Positions 45,199-54,246 are shown, numbered from the stretch's first letter. The stretch is DNA of 64,000 nucleotides from Tectiglobus sp965224045 (GCA_965224045.1 CBDCYD010000014.1:1-64000), one strand, 5' to 3'. Notes: a model not told the origin generated them from the sequence alone. A program made the numbers and translations.

Positions 45199-45340
45199 TG
45201 GTGCCCGAATGACTCATGGTGGATCGGGAGACATTTTCAGACAATCGGCCCGGTCAACATGCGTGCAGGTCAAAAAAGGGCCAATGTCCAGTGCACATGC
45301 GCACGCGCGCCTGTCAACGTTGCCTCACCCCACACTACAA

Positions 45341-45479
45341 CGTCATCCCGTCGACGGACGGGACCCAAGCGGGTTTCCATTTTTCACTGAGCCGGCGGTG
45401 AATTGTTTGGGTCGGCGATGAACGCTTGCGCCGCGTTCAATCGATAACCGACTGGGTTCCTGCCTTCGCAGGAATGACG
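45341..45479. repeat. MITE-like element with 27-bp terminal inverted repeats
   Basis: The left end CGTCATCCCGTCGACGGACG is an imperfect inverted copy of the right end CTGCCTTCGCAGGAATGACG. Each end is itself a hairpin, as in paired REP or BIME elements of proteobacteria with CGTCATTCCxGC ends. Confidence 0.7.
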
Positions 45480-45638
45480 AAGGGGAAGGAATATTTGAAG
45501 AACTCGGGAACACCGGAGATTTTGACGAAGAAATCGGTAACGCTTGAGTTCTAGGTCCGTTGCAGAACTTTGGAGCACACAAGTTCTGCGGGCCCGCACG
45601 TGGGATACGTTGCGCGGCCCAGGCGGCAGAGCCCGAGC

Positions 45639-46343
45639 CTAAACCGATCGCGTGATGCCGCCGTCGACCCGCAGGTTCTGGCCGGTGATGTAGCCGGCAC
45701 CATCGGAAGCGAGAAACGCAATGACGTCGGCGATTTCCTGCATCTTTCCGTAGCGGCCCATCGGAATGCGCTCGCGAAACTCGGGCTTTTCCGGCCGGCT
45801 GTCGATGAAGCCTGGAAGCACGTTGTTCATGCGAATGTTTTCGGCCGCATACCTGTCCGCGAACAGCTTGGTGAAGGCTGCAAGGCCGGCGCGGAAGACA
45901 CCGGACGTCGGAAACACCGGATCCGGTTCGAAGGCGGCAAACGTCGATATGTTGATGATGGAACCGGATTGCTGGCGCTGCATGATCGGCGTGACAAGGC
46001 GGGCCGGGCGGACCGCGCTCAACAGGTAGACGTCCATGCCGGTGTGCCAATCATCGTCGGTCAATTCGAGGATCGGCGCACGCGGCCCGTGGCCGGCGCT
46101 GTTGACGAGCGCATCGATGCGGCCCCAGCGATCGACGGTTGCCTTGACCAGGCGGTCAAGATCATCGATCGACTGATTGGAACCCGTGACGCCGAGGCCG
46201 CCCAGTTCCTTGGCGAGCGCCTTGCCCTTGCCCGATGACGACAGGATCGCGACGTGGAAGCCGTCGTCTGCCAGCTTGCGGGCAGCCGCAGCGCCCATGC
46301 CGCTGCCGCCGGCGGTGATGATGGCGACTCTTTCCAAACTCAT
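45639..46343 (-). CDS. SDR-family protein with altered active site
   Basis: The 234-residue Rossmann protein has VAIITAGGSGMGAAAARKLA and VNSAGHGPRAP, and ends YITGQNLRVDGGITRSV. The catalytic Ser is kept (NISTFAAF) but the YxxxK element reads SGVFR, so Tyr is Ser and Lys is Arg. The family is known, with a conserved FPTSGVFRAGLAAFTK block, so the change is not an error. Function unknown. Its ATG overlaps the stop of the small gene upstream. Last gene of the catabolic cluster. Confidence 0.82.
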   Translation of the reverse strand: MSLERVAIITAGGSGMGAAAARKLADDGFHVAILSSSGKGKALAKELGGLGVTGSNQSIDDLDRLVKATVDRWGRIDALVNSAGHGPRAPILELTDDDWHTGMDVYLLSAVRPARLVTPIMQRQQSGSIINISTFAAFEPDPVFPTSGVFRAGLAAFTKLFADRYAAENIRMNNVLPGFIDSRPEKPEFRERIPMGRYGKMQEIADVIAFLASDGAGYITGQNLRVDGGITRSV

Positions 46344-46597
46344 GCCGTGTCCCCCGGCGGAAGGATTTCCTGAATGCAGATGTCGTCGATCAACGCTTCG
46401 CGACCAATGTCGCGCAGGTGCGCGCGCTTGTGATCATTGCTGAGGCCGGCGCCGACGCCCTGGGTCATCGCCATGATCAGCGAACGATCCGACATGTCGA
46501 GCCAGAACGAGCGGCGCACCAAGCGGCCGTCGGCATCACGGGCAAACGGGCTGTTGGGGTCTTGCCCGAGATCCGGTGTGTAGAAATCGCCGCTCAC
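46340..46597 (-). CDS. Small hypothetical protein coupled to SDR genes
   Basis: The 85-residue protein starts at GTG 46597 (SGDFYTPDLGQDPNSPFARD) behind GAGAGGG. The middle reads WLDMSDRSLIMAMTQGVGAG and the C-terminus DDICIQEILPPGDTA. No family is recognised. Its stop overlaps the next ATG (ATGA), so it is probably a real, cotranslated member of the cluster. The frame is open further upstream without a better start. Confidence 0.55.
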   Translation of the reverse strand: MSGDFYTPDLGQDPNSPFARDADGRLVRRSFWLDMSDRSLIMAMTQGVGAGLSNDHKRAHLRDIGREALIDDICIQEILPPGDTA

Positions 46598-46634
46598 ATC
46601 ACTGCCCTCTCCACTGTTTGCAGAACCGCCGCGC

Positions 46635-47402
46635 TCAATGCGCGACGTAGCCGCCGTCGACGTTGTAGTTGGCGCCGGTGACGTAGCTTGCACGGTCGGA
46701 GCAGAGCCAGCACACCATCTCGGCGATCTCATCGGCCGTGCCCATGCGCCGGGCAGGCACCATGCCAAGAATCTCGTCGCCGCGCGCCTGCATGACCGTG
46801 CGCGTCATGTCGGTTTCGATGTAGCCCGGACAGACCGAGTTCACGCGAATGCCCTGGCGGGCGTACTCGACACCGGCAGTCTTGGTCAAGCCGACGACGC
46901 CGTGCTTGGCTGCGACATAGGCCGATGAGGTCCGGATCGCACCGAGCCCGGCAACGGACGCGGTGTTGACGATTGCGCCGCCGCCGTTGGCCTCCATGTG
47001 CCTGATCTCGGCACGCATGGTGAGCCACACGCCCTTGAGGTTGACCTCGATCATGCGATCGAAGGATGCTTCCGACCAGTCGGCCGTGTTGAGCCCGGCC
47101 GCATCGACCTGATAGGGCGCGATGCCGGCATTGTTGAACGCGCAATCGAGCCCGCCGAAGGTTGCAACGGCGGTCTCGACCATACGGTCAACGTCCGCTG
47201 CGACCGTGACGTCGCCGGCGATTGAAACAGCCTGGCCGCCGGCATCGTTGATCAACGCGACGGTCTCGGCGGCACCGTCCTCCGACAGGTCCGACACCGC
47301 GACGTTGGCGCCCTCCCTTGCAAACAACGTTGCCGCCGCCCGTCCGATACCACGACCGCCACCGGTGATCAGCGCCGTCTTGCCTTCCAGTAGACCTGCC
47401 AT
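46635..47402 (-). CDS. SDR-family oxidoreductase
   Basis: The 255-residue classical SDR has TALITGGGRGIGRAAATLFA, NNAGIAPYQ, the catalytic Ser in NTASVAGLG and an intact Tyr/Lys in SSAYVAAKHGVVGLTK, ending YVTGANYNVDGGYVAH. It is an NAD(P)-dependent alcohol/ketone oxidoreductase. ATG 47402 follows GGAGGAGAG. Part of the Rieske/PhyH cluster. Confidence 0.92.
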   Translation of the reverse strand: MAGLLEGKTALITGGGRGIGRAAATLFAREGANVAVSDLSEDGAAETVALINDAGGQAVSIAGDVTVAADVDRMVETAVATFGGLDCAFNNAGIAPYQVDAAGLNTADWSEASFDRMIEVNLKGVWLTMRAEIRHMEANGGGAIVNTASVAGLGAIRTSSAYVAAKHGVVGLTKTAGVEYARQGIRVNSVCPGYIETDMTRTVMQARGDEILGMVPARRMGTADEIAEMVCWLCSDRASYVTGANYNVDGGYVAH

Positions 47403-47584
47403 TCGCTCTCCTCCCAACCGACTTCACGAAACGCGCTGCACCGTAGCGCCTCCGTCACGTCGCCACCAGACAGCCCTGCAAGGCCCGGTGCCATCGCCGT
47501 GACATTTTCACAAACCCGCCCAATGCCAGACACATCGCATGTCCACTGTTATCGGGCCGCAGCAGTCCCCGCATGCTGAGGCGT

Positions 47585-47630
47585 CAGACGGACACTCAAG
47601 TACGACGCATAGCGCCCTGGTGTCCGTCTG
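47585..47630. repeat. Perfect 11-bp inverted repeat CAGACGGACAC/GTGTCCGTCTG
   Basis: Arms at 47585-47595 and 47620-47630 with a 24-base spacer, in the 318-bp gap between the Rieske gene and the SDR. It could be a terminator-type hairpin for the Rieske gene or an operator for the SDR. The rest of the gap holds nothing recognised. Confidence 0.6.
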
Positions 47631-47720
47631 GCTTATTGGGGAGCGCAAGATCCTGACAACCCGCGATACCCGCTCGGACGTACCACGGTGCACGCCGGCA
47701 TGGCCGTCGCCGAGGCTATC

Positions 47721-49034
47721 TCATTGCGCTGCGACACGCCCCAGCGGATCGGCAAAGCGCTCCAGCATGACGTCTTCGAACGAGCGACCGCTGCCGGCAA
47801 TCCAGCTGCCGGGCCGCGTGCGGTAGGCGGCCGCCAGGTGCGGTGCGGCCGGCTCGCGGCCTTGGGCGAGTGCTTTGGCGCCATCCAGAACCATTGCGCG
47901 GAAACGCACGACCGCGGCGTCGGTCGTGGTCAAGACCTCGCGGGTGCGATCGGCGATGCGGCCCTGGCTGTACTGGATCATGGCGTCCTGCTCTGCAAGC
48001 CCACGGACGCCGGAATAGGTCTTTGACTTTTGCGCGTCGCGGTCGATCTCGAAGTCGTTTGCCGGGTTGCGCAGGGGCACGTAGTCCGGGCCGACCTCAC
48101 ACATGATGCCGTGTCCGGCCTTCATCTTTTCGCGCTCCTCGGTGCCGATCGCCCGGTCCGGATTCCAGGCATAGGCATAGACCCAGCAACTGACGTCGGA
48201 AATCGGCGCCAGCGTGAAACCGAAGTAGGTCTCGCCGGGAAACGTCGAGGGACCGGTGCCGTGCGCGGGCAGCATGTATTGTGTGATGCGCCAGTAGAGA
48301 CCCTCATCATCGGCCTTGCGCGCGCCGCCGATGACGAAGCCGACCTCGTGCTCGAGGATTTCGAACTGCGGGATCGGGTCGTTGCGGATCCAGCGCAGCC
48401 GGCGCTCGTCCGCCGGGGCGTCGGGGTTCTCGTTCGAGGCGACGCTCGGTGCCGGCATGTGCAGGAACGAAAAGTGCGAGGTGTCGAGATCGCCCTCCAT
48501 GATCTGCGCCCAGTTGCAATCCATGCGCTGCTTCATGACATGGCGGTGTGTGGCCGGCAGCTGGCCGAATTCCAGCATCGGCACGTCCGGTATCTGCTTG
48601 CTGGGAATCTGCCCAATCTCGGGGCCCATGTAGGCCCAGACGATGTCGCCGTACTCACGTGTCGGATAGGCCTTGATGCGGACGGTGTCGTGCAGTGCGC
48701 GGCCGGGGGGCACGTTCGGCAGATCCACCGCGCGACCGGTGACGTCGAACTTCCAACCGTGATAAACACAACGCAGCCCGCACTCCTCGTTGCGGCCATA
48801 GAACATGTGAGCGCCGCGGTGTGGGCAACGCGCGTCGATGAGACCGACACGGCCATCGGTGTCGCGAAAGGCAACCAAGTCCTCACCCATCACGGTTAAG
48901 CGAATTGGCGGCCCGTCAGCCTCAGGCAATTCTTCGGAAAGTGCGACCGGCTGCCAGAAACGCCGAAAGAACTGGCCCATAGCCGTTTCGGCACCGGTCT
49001 GCGTCAGGCAGGCGTTGTCTTCGCGCGACAGCAT
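47721..49034 (-). CDS. Rieske aromatic ring-hydroxylating oxygenase, large subunit
   Basis: The 437-residue protein has the Rieske 2Fe-2S ligands in DARCPHRGAHMFYG and LRCVYHGWKFD, and the mononuclear iron site around MEGDLDTSHFSFLH (Asp, two His). It resembles phthalate 4,5-dioxygenase/vanillate demethylase-type oxygenases, which hydroxylate or demethylate aromatics. No reductase gene is adjacent. ATG 49034 is behind GGAGG; the upstream TTG is unlikely. Middle of the catabolic cluster. Confidence 0.92.
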   Translation of the reverse strand: MLSREDNACLTQTGAETAMGQFFRRFWQPVALSEELPEADGPPIRLTVMGEDLVAFRDTDGRVGLIDARCPHRGAHMFYGRNEECGLRCVYHGWKFDVTGRAVDLPNVPPGRALHDTVRIKAYPTREYGDIVWAYMGPEIGQIPSKQIPDVPMLEFGQLPATHRHVMKQRMDCNWAQIMEGDLDTSHFSFLHMPAPSVASNENPDAPADERRLRWIRNDPIPQFEILEHEVGFVIGGARKADDEGLYWRITQYMLPAHGTGPSTFPGETYFGFTLAPISDVSCWVYAYAWNPDRAIGTEEREKMKAGHGIMCEVGPDYVPLRNPANDFEIDRDAQKSKTYSGVRGLAEQDAMIQYSQGRIADRTREVLTTTDAAVVRFRAMVLDGAKALAQGREPAAPHLAAAYRTRPGSWIAGSGRSFEDVMLERFADPLGRVAAQ

Positions 49035-49102
49035 CGCCGTATCCTCCAATTGTGCCAGGCCATGTTTTGCCAGGCTATGTCATGCCAGGCCAAAGGCCAT
49101 GA

Positions 49103-49996
49103 TCACATGGCGGGCTTGTCCTCGCCTGCCTGCGCCGCAAAAATCGATGTATAGCCGCCGGACCAATCGGGCGGGATCTGGCAGGGGCGGGGGTCGTGCG
49201 CCGCCCAGCGTACCGGTTCACCGCGGATGACCTCGTAAGCGTGGGCCGAGGGGTCGGGATGCGGCGTATAAGCCTTGGCGTCGCCCGATGAATAGCAGTT
49301 GAGCAGCAACGGGCGCGGCTCGGGCGACTTGCTCGAGGGCGAATAATGCAGGGCGCGGCAGTTGTGGATCGTGATCGAGCCGGCCGGGCCCATCAGATAG
49401 TCGACCTTCGACATGTCGACGTTCGCCGCATCTTCGGGATTGAGGCAGCCGGCCCAGTTGCCGTCGGCGTCGTACTGGTCGAACAGAGGACCATTGTGGC
49501 TGCCGGGCAGGATTGCCAGCGGGCCGTTCGACATGTCGGTGTCAGCCAGATAACAGCCAATCGTGAATACGTTGTAGTTGGTGTGCGGGAAAAACTGGAT
49601 GTCCTGATGCCACTTGACGGTGTCGCTCTCGTCGAACCACTTGAAGTTCAGCTTGGAGTGGTGAAACACGACGTCGGGGCCGGCCAGATCAGCGGCGACA
49701 TCAGCCATCAGGCCGCTGGCAAAGCGCCAGTAGGCATCGTGCTGTTCGTCCGGGCGCTTGAGGCGGCGCAAGACGGGCTTTGTCGCGCTATGGCCGGGGC
49801 CGATGTCGAACGTCGTCCCGGACGTGGTTTCGGCGCGGCTCGCATCGACGAATTCTTCAGTAACGGCGACCAGTTCGGCGAGGATCTCAGCCGGCACCAG
49901 ACTTTCGACGCCGACGTAGCCGTGCTCGAAATAGTGCTCGCGCTGCGCCTGTGTGAGCACGCGGGCGGGGTGGGCGAGGATCTCTTCCGGGGTCAT
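49103..49996 (-). CDS. Phytanoyl-CoA dioxygenase family protein
   Basis: A 297-residue Fe(II)/2-oxoglutarate oxygenase. The iron site is HxD in VKWHQDIQFFPHTNYN with the distal His in CRALHYSPSSKSPEPRP and a nearby Arg for 2-oxoglutarate. It hydroxylates an unknown substrate. ATG 49996. It lies between the Rieske gene and the D-aminoacylase gene. Confidence 0.9.
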   Translation of the reverse strand: MTPEEILAHPARVLTQAQREHYFEHGYVGVESLVPAEILAELVAVTEEFVDASRAETTSGTTFDIGPGHSATKPVLRRLKRPDEQHDAYWRFASGLMADVAADLAGPDVVFHHSKLNFKWFDESDTVKWHQDIQFFPHTNYNVFTIGCYLADTDMSNGPLAILPGSHNGPLFDQYDADGNWAGCLNPEDAANVDMSKVDYLMGPAGSITIHNCRALHYSPSSKSPEPRPLLLNCYSSGDAKAYTPHPDPSAHAYEVIRGEPVRWAAHDPRPCQIPPDWSGGYTSIFAAQAGEDKPAM

Positions 49997-50033
49997 GAGT
50001 TCAACCTTTCACAAGTCATCCACGAATCAATCA

Positions 50034-51764
50034 TCAGGCCGCGCGCGGTGGTGCCTTGGCGCCGCGCACGAGACGGCCCGGGAGCAGGCCCGTCGGCTCG
50101 TCGTTGCGGCGGGTGACGATACCGGAAACAATCGTTGCCTCGTAACCCGTCGTCGATTGCACCAGACGGCGGCCACCCTCGGGCAGATCATACCGGACGC
50201 GGGGCGGAGAAATCTGCAGGCGATCATAGTCAATGACGTTGAGGTCAGCCTTGTAGCCGGGCGCGATGAGGCCGCGGTCGAGGAGGCCGACAGAAGCTGC
50301 CGTGCGGCGGCTTTGAGCTGCGACCACGAACGGCACCGACAGCTTCTCACCGCGCGCGCGGTCACGCGTCCAATGGGTCAACAGATAGGTCGGGAAACTT
50401 GCATCACAGAGAATGCCGCAATGGGCGCCGCCGTCGGACAGGCCCGGCACGGCATCGGGATGCAGCAGCATCTCACGCACGACATCGAGGTTGCCGGCCT
50501 TGTAATTGGCGAACGGCACGTAGAGCAGGCCGCGGCCGTCCTCTTCAAGAAGGGCGTCATAGGCGACGTCTGCCGGGTCGCGGCCGGCGTTGCGCGCGGC
50601 AGGGCCGAGGGCGTTTTCCCACGGCTGCTCGTAGTCCGGTGGATTGCCGAGACGGAAGACCCGGTTGTAGTTCGGTTTGCGGATCAAGGGATCGTCGCTG
50701 CGGATCGGGTCCTCACTCAAAATGCGTGCCCGTAGTTCGGGATCGCGCATGCGCTGCACGCGCTCTGCAAGCGGCAGACCCATGATCCCGCGATAGCTCG
50801 GATGGCCGAGGAACGGATTGCGCGACAGCTCGAGGCCGAGCAGCAAACCAATCGGGCGCGCTGCGACCTGGGCGTGGATGGTGTGACCGGCGGCTCGGTG
50901 CGCACTGATGTCGGCCAACGTCTGGCGCCAGCGGTCCGGTTGCTTGTCGTCCTGGATGACGGTGAGATTGATCGGGCAGCCTGTGGCGCGTCCGACGCGA
51001 AGCAGCATCGGCAGATCGGCATCGATGGTTTCGCGGTCCAGCACGAATTGCAAAACGCCGCTGCCGGTCTCGCGCATGGCCGCCGCGATGGTGCCCAGCT
51101 CATCCTCGCCGGCCTTGAGCGTCGGCGTGAAATCGCCGTCCGACGTGCGATGATTGATGGTGCGCGATGTCGTGAAACCGATCGCACCCGCGGCCACCGC
51201 ATCGCGCACGATCGCCGCCATCTGCGCTGCGTCCGCGGACGTCGCAGGTTCGCGACGGGCGCCGCGCTCGGCCATGACGTAGACACGGACCGCGGCGTGC
51301 GGCACCTGGGCCGCAAAGTCGAGGTCAAAGTCGCGACCGGAGAGCCATTCGAGGTATTCGGGAAAGGTTTCCCAGGTCCACGGCAGGCCGGCACTCAAGA
51401 CCGGCTCGGGAATGTCCTCGACGCCTTCCATGAGGCGCACGAGCCGGTCGTGATCGTGCGGTCGGCACGGCGCGAAACCGACACCGCAATTTCCCATTAC
51501 GGCCGTGGTCACGCCGTTTTGCGAGGTCGGGGAGAGATCATGACCCCAGGTGACCTGGCCGTCGTAGTGGGTGTGGACGTCGACGAATCCGGGCGTGACG
51601 AGGCGGCCTTTGGCGTCGATCTCCTCGCGGGCATGGCCGTCGATCTTGCCGACGGATGCGATCGTGGCGCCGGTGACCGCGACATCGCCCTCGTAGGGAT
51701 CGCCGCCAGTGCCATCGACGATCGTTGCGTTGCGCACGATCAGGTCGTATCGGGCTTGTGCCAT
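50034..51764 (-). CDS. N-acyl-D-amino-acid deacylase/D-aminoacylase family amidohydrolase
   Basis: The 576-residue amidohydrolase has the metal motif GFVDVHTHYDGQVTWGHD, NCGVGFAPCRP with the D-aminoacylase Cys, a late GLSDGGAHCGILCD (Asp), and ends with the typical DLNVIDYDRLQ pattern. It hydrolyses an amide, possibly of a D-amino acid or related acyl compound. ATG 51764 behind GAAG. It is 37 bp upstream of the PhyH gene. Confidence 0.9.
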   Translation of the reverse strand: MAQARYDLIVRNATIVDGTGGDPYEGDVAVTGATIASVGKIDGHAREEIDAKGRLVTPGFVDVHTHYDGQVTWGHDLSPTSQNGVTTAVMGNCGVGFAPCRPHDHDRLVRLMEGVEDIPEPVLSAGLPWTWETFPEYLEWLSGRDFDLDFAAQVPHAAVRVYVMAERGARREPATSADAAQMAAIVRDAVAAGAIGFTTSRTINHRTSDGDFTPTLKAGEDELGTIAAAMRETGSGVLQFVLDRETIDADLPMLLRVGRATGCPINLTVIQDDKQPDRWRQTLADISAHRAAGHTIHAQVAARPIGLLLGLELSRNPFLGHPSYRGIMGLPLAERVQRMRDPELRARILSEDPIRSDDPLIRKPNYNRVFRLGNPPDYEQPWENALGPAARNAGRDPADVAYDALLEEDGRGLLYVPFANYKAGNLDVVREMLLHPDAVPGLSDGGAHCGILCDASFPTYLLTHWTRDRARGEKLSVPFVVAAQSRRTAASVGLLDRGLIAPGYKADLNVIDYDRLQISPPRVRYDLPEGGRRLVQSTTGYEATIVSGIVTRRNDEPTGLLPGRLVRGAKAPPRAA

Positions 51765-51900
51765 TGCGAGCCTTCTCTTCTGCCGGGCCGCAAGCCGGTC
51801 GTGGCGAAATGATCGGACGTCGGGTCGGGCGGGTCAATCAGAAGGGGGATGTCGGACGCCCTCGATACGCCCATCGCGCCATCTTCGCGACCGGCGCCGG

Positions 51901-52779
51901 CTATTCGAATTCCGGCTCGTTCCACCACGGGTAGACCTCCGGCATGTCACGGCTGGGCGCCATCGCGAACTGCGGTGGGCGCTTTTCGAGGAACGAGCGG
52001 ATGCCTTCGCGGGCATCGGGCCGGGCGCCCATCTGTTGCATGGCGCGCGAGTCGATGCGGTGAGCCGCCATCGGATGGTCCGCGCCGAGCATGCGCCACA
52101 TCATCTGGCGGACCATGGCGACCGACACAGGCGAGCAGTTGTCGGCGATCTCACGAGCAAGGGCGCGGGCGCGGGGCAGGAGATCGTCCGGTGCCAGAAC
52201 CTCGCTGACGAGGCCGCCGGCCCGCGCCTCGGGCGCCGGGAACACGCGGCCGGACATAGTCCAGGCAAGGGCCTGCGAAATGCCGACGATGCGCGGCAGA
52301 AACCAACTCGAACAGGCCTCGGGCACGACACCGCGGCGCGCGAACACGAAGCCGATCCGCGCCTGCGCCGAGGCAAGGCGGATGTCCATCGGCAACGTCA
52401 TGGTCGCGCCGAAACCGACCGCAGGGCCGTTGATCGCGGCAATCACCGGCTTTTTCGATTGGAAGATGCGCAGGGTGACGAGGCCGCCGCCGTCGCGGTT
52501 GAGACCGTCGTCGCGCAATTCACCGCGCTTGTGGTAGTCGAAGGTGTCTTCGCCGCGACTGAGGTCGGCACCGGCGCAGAATGCCCGTCCAGCCCCCGTG
52601 ACGATGATCGCGCGCACGTCGTCATCGCGGTCGGCGGCGTCAAACGCTTCGATCAGACCGTTACGCATCGGGCGGGACAAGGCGTTGAGCCTGTCCGGAC
52701 GATTGAGCGTGATCGTCATGATGCCGGTGTCGGTTTGGATGATGAGATCGTCGGTGGTCGTCATGGCAGAAGTCGTCAT
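51901..52779 (-). CDS. Enoyl-CoA hydratase/isomerase family protein
   Basis: The 292-residue crotonase-fold protein has TLNRPDRLNALSRPMRNGL, VTGAGRAFCAGADLSRGED and INGPAVGFGATMTLPMDIRL. The active-site region reads FARRGVVPEACSSWFLPR. Its C-terminus (PSRDMPEVYPWWNEPEFE) is longer than usual. ATG 52779 and ATG 52764 are both possible because the TCATGGCAGAAGTCG leader is duplicated. First gene of the catabolic cluster. Confidence 0.9.
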   Translation of the reverse strand: MTTSAMTTTDDLIIQTDTGIMTITLNRPDRLNALSRPMRNGLIEAFDAADRDDDVRAIIVTGAGRAFCAGADLSRGEDTFDYHKRGELRDDGLNRDGGGLVTLRIFQSKKPVIAAINGPAVGFGATMTLPMDIRLASAQARIGFVFARRGVVPEACSSWFLPRIVGISQALAWTMSGRVFPAPEARAGGLVSEVLAPDDLLPRARALAREIADNCSPVSVAMVRQMMWRMLGADHPMAAHRIDSRAMQQMGARPDAREGIRSFLEKRPPQFAMAPSRDMPEVYPWWNEPEFE

Positions 52780-52930
52780 GGCAGAAGATGTCTCCGCGCA
52801 GGCGTGTCACGGGTTCGATCAAAGCAGGAACCGGGCTTTTGCGAAACCCGGCCCGCACAAGTCCCGGCCCGCACGAGCCTCGGCTTGACCCCGGGCCGGA
52901 ACATCGGAGACCAATACGCTCATGTTTCTC

Positions 52931-53003
52931 GTGTAGCTTTGGCGTCTGACGTTTGGTTGAGAGGCAAACCGCACACGGCGACCAAACGTCAGGTGCCCTA
53001 CAC
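52931..53003 (+). repeat. 73-bp palindromic repeat, copy 2
   Basis: GTGTAG and CTACAC form the outer ends, and TGACGTTTGGT pairs with ACCAAACGTCA inside. The middle GAGAGGCAAACCGCACACGG matches the inverted copy at 27509-27581. It is 40 bases upstream of the formamidase-like gene and may carry regulatory structure. Confidence 0.82.
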
Positions 53004-53042
53004 TGCTACACTAAAGGTGACGACCATCAAAAGGAGGCAGCG

Positions 53043-53918
53043 ATGGCGCCTGACGCAAGCATCAAGTGGACCGACTTTGCCGCGCATGACCTCGAGCGAC
53101 ACTACAATCCGCGCGCCGCAACACCGGACTTCGAGCGCTACAATGAAGCGCGCGCGGCACGCAACGCAGAAGGTCTTGCCTGGCCCGGGCGAAAAGCGGA
53201 CATCGCCTACGGCCCCGACCCCCTGATGGATCTCGACATCTACACGCCGCTCAGCGGGACTGCGCCGCACCCCGTCCACCTCTACATTCACGGCGGCTAC
53301 TGGCGCTCGCGCACGAAGGAGGATTTCGGGTTTCTCGGTGCGAGCCTCGCAGAACAAGGCCTGATGACCGTGATCGTCAACTATCCGCTATGTCCCGCGG
53401 TCACTTTGAACGAGGTTGTCGCCAGCGCGCGCGCTTCTTTCGCATGGGTCTGCAATTCGATTTCCGAGTACGGCGGCGACTCTCGGAGGATAACGCTGTC
53501 AGGCCACTCGGCGGGAGCGCACCTCGGCGCCGCGATCCTGGCGGAAGATTGGAGCCAACGCGGGCTCGAGGAAGAGCCGCTCAATGGGGCGGTGCTGGTC
53601 AGCGGCATCTACGACCCGGCGCCGACGCAGCACATCTCCGTCAATGCCGAAATCGGGATCACGCCCGATCTGGCGCGTGCACACAACTATGCGGTGCAAC
53701 CGCCGCGGCTCGCCTGCCCGGTACACGTGATCGTCGGTGGTGCAGAGCCCGAGGGCTGGATTGCCCAGTCGAGGGACTATGCCGCCCATCTCGAGGCCGC
53801 AGGACTGCCTGTATCGTTGACTATCAGCCGCGGCGAAAACCACTTCAGCCTGCCCGACCAATATTGTGATCCCGGCTCTGCCACCTTGTCGGCAATCCTC
53901 GCCCAGGCCGGCGCCTGA
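53043..53918 (+). CDS. Alpha/beta hydrolase, kynurenine-formamidase-like
   Basis: The 291-residue serine hydrolase has the oxyanion motif VHLYIHGGYWRSRTKEDFGF, the nucleophile elbow LSGHSAGAHLGA and the catalytic His in RGENHFSLPDQ. The HGGYW motif is typical of esterases and arylformamidases. ATG 53043 is behind AGGAGG. Stands alone, between the catabolic cluster and rpmH. Confidence 0.88.
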   Translation: MAPDASIKWTDFAAHDLERHYNPRAATPDFERYNEARAARNAEGLAWPGRKADIAYGPDPLMDLDIYTPLSGTAPHPVHLYIHGGYWRSRTKEDFGFLGASLAEQGLMTVIVNYPLCPAVTLNEVVASARASFAWVCNSISEYGGDSRRITLSGHSAGAHLGAAILAEDWSQRGLEEEPLNGAVLVSGIYDPAPTQHISVNAEIGITPDLARAHNYAVQPPRLACPVHVIVGGAEPEGWIAQSRDYAAHLEAAGLPVSLTISRGENHFSLPDQYCDPGSATLSAILAQAGA

Positions 53919-53978
53919 GGAAGGTTGCAGCTACGCTCGACGGTGCCAGGGCAGGGTTGGGGCAGGGTTGGGGCAGCG

Positions 53979-54007
53979 TTGACTTGACCGGCCCCAATGC
54001 GTATACA
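53979..54007 (+). promoter_or_regulatory. Sigma70-type promoter for rpmH-rnpA-yidC
   Basis: TTGACT (53979-53984), a 17-base spacer and TATACA (54002-54007), about 105 bases before the rpmH start. Direct repeats of GGGTTGGGGCA precede it. Confidence 0.7.
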
Positions 54008-54111
54008 CACGCTCTTCTTGCAAGACATCCTGCGGCCAGGGGCAACCGGTGCACGCCAGGCGCCGACGATCTCTTTTCGTCCGCAGCCCGAACGATTTTG
54101 GAGCTGATCCA

Positions 54112-54246
54112 GTGAAGAGAACCTATCAACCGAGCAAGCTGGTGAGAAAGCGGCGCCACGGCTTCCGGGCCCGCATGTCGACCAAAGGCGGGCTGCGCGT
54201 TCTGGCGCGGCGGCGCGCGAAGGGCCGCAAGAAGCTTTCTGCCTGA
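54112..54246 (+). CDS. rpmH: 50S ribosomal protein L34
   Basis: The 44-residue basic protein MKRTYQPSKLVRKRRHGFRA through RARMSTKGGLRVLARRRAKG is the L34 family. It starts with GTG at 54112. It is followed by rnpA, the conserved order. Confidence 0.97.
   Translation: MKRTYQPSKLVRKRRHGFRARMSTKGGLRVLARRRAKGRKKLSA

Larger units (their letters stand above)
45045..45638. other. Repeat-rich intergenic region
   Basis: Holds the hairpin array (45056-45198), a MITE-like element (45341-45479) and degenerate hairpin copies (about 45498-45596). No gene was recognised. Confidence 0.6.

Noticed and set aside
44771..45244. 157-codon - strand open frame with TRTRVFPSSAK repeats
   Set aside because: It is the complement of the hairpin array and the Cas2-like gene; the repetition comes from the array.
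53919..54111. Possible replication origin near rpmH
   Set aside because: No DnaA-box cluster and no dnaA or gidA nearby; only a promoter is supported.
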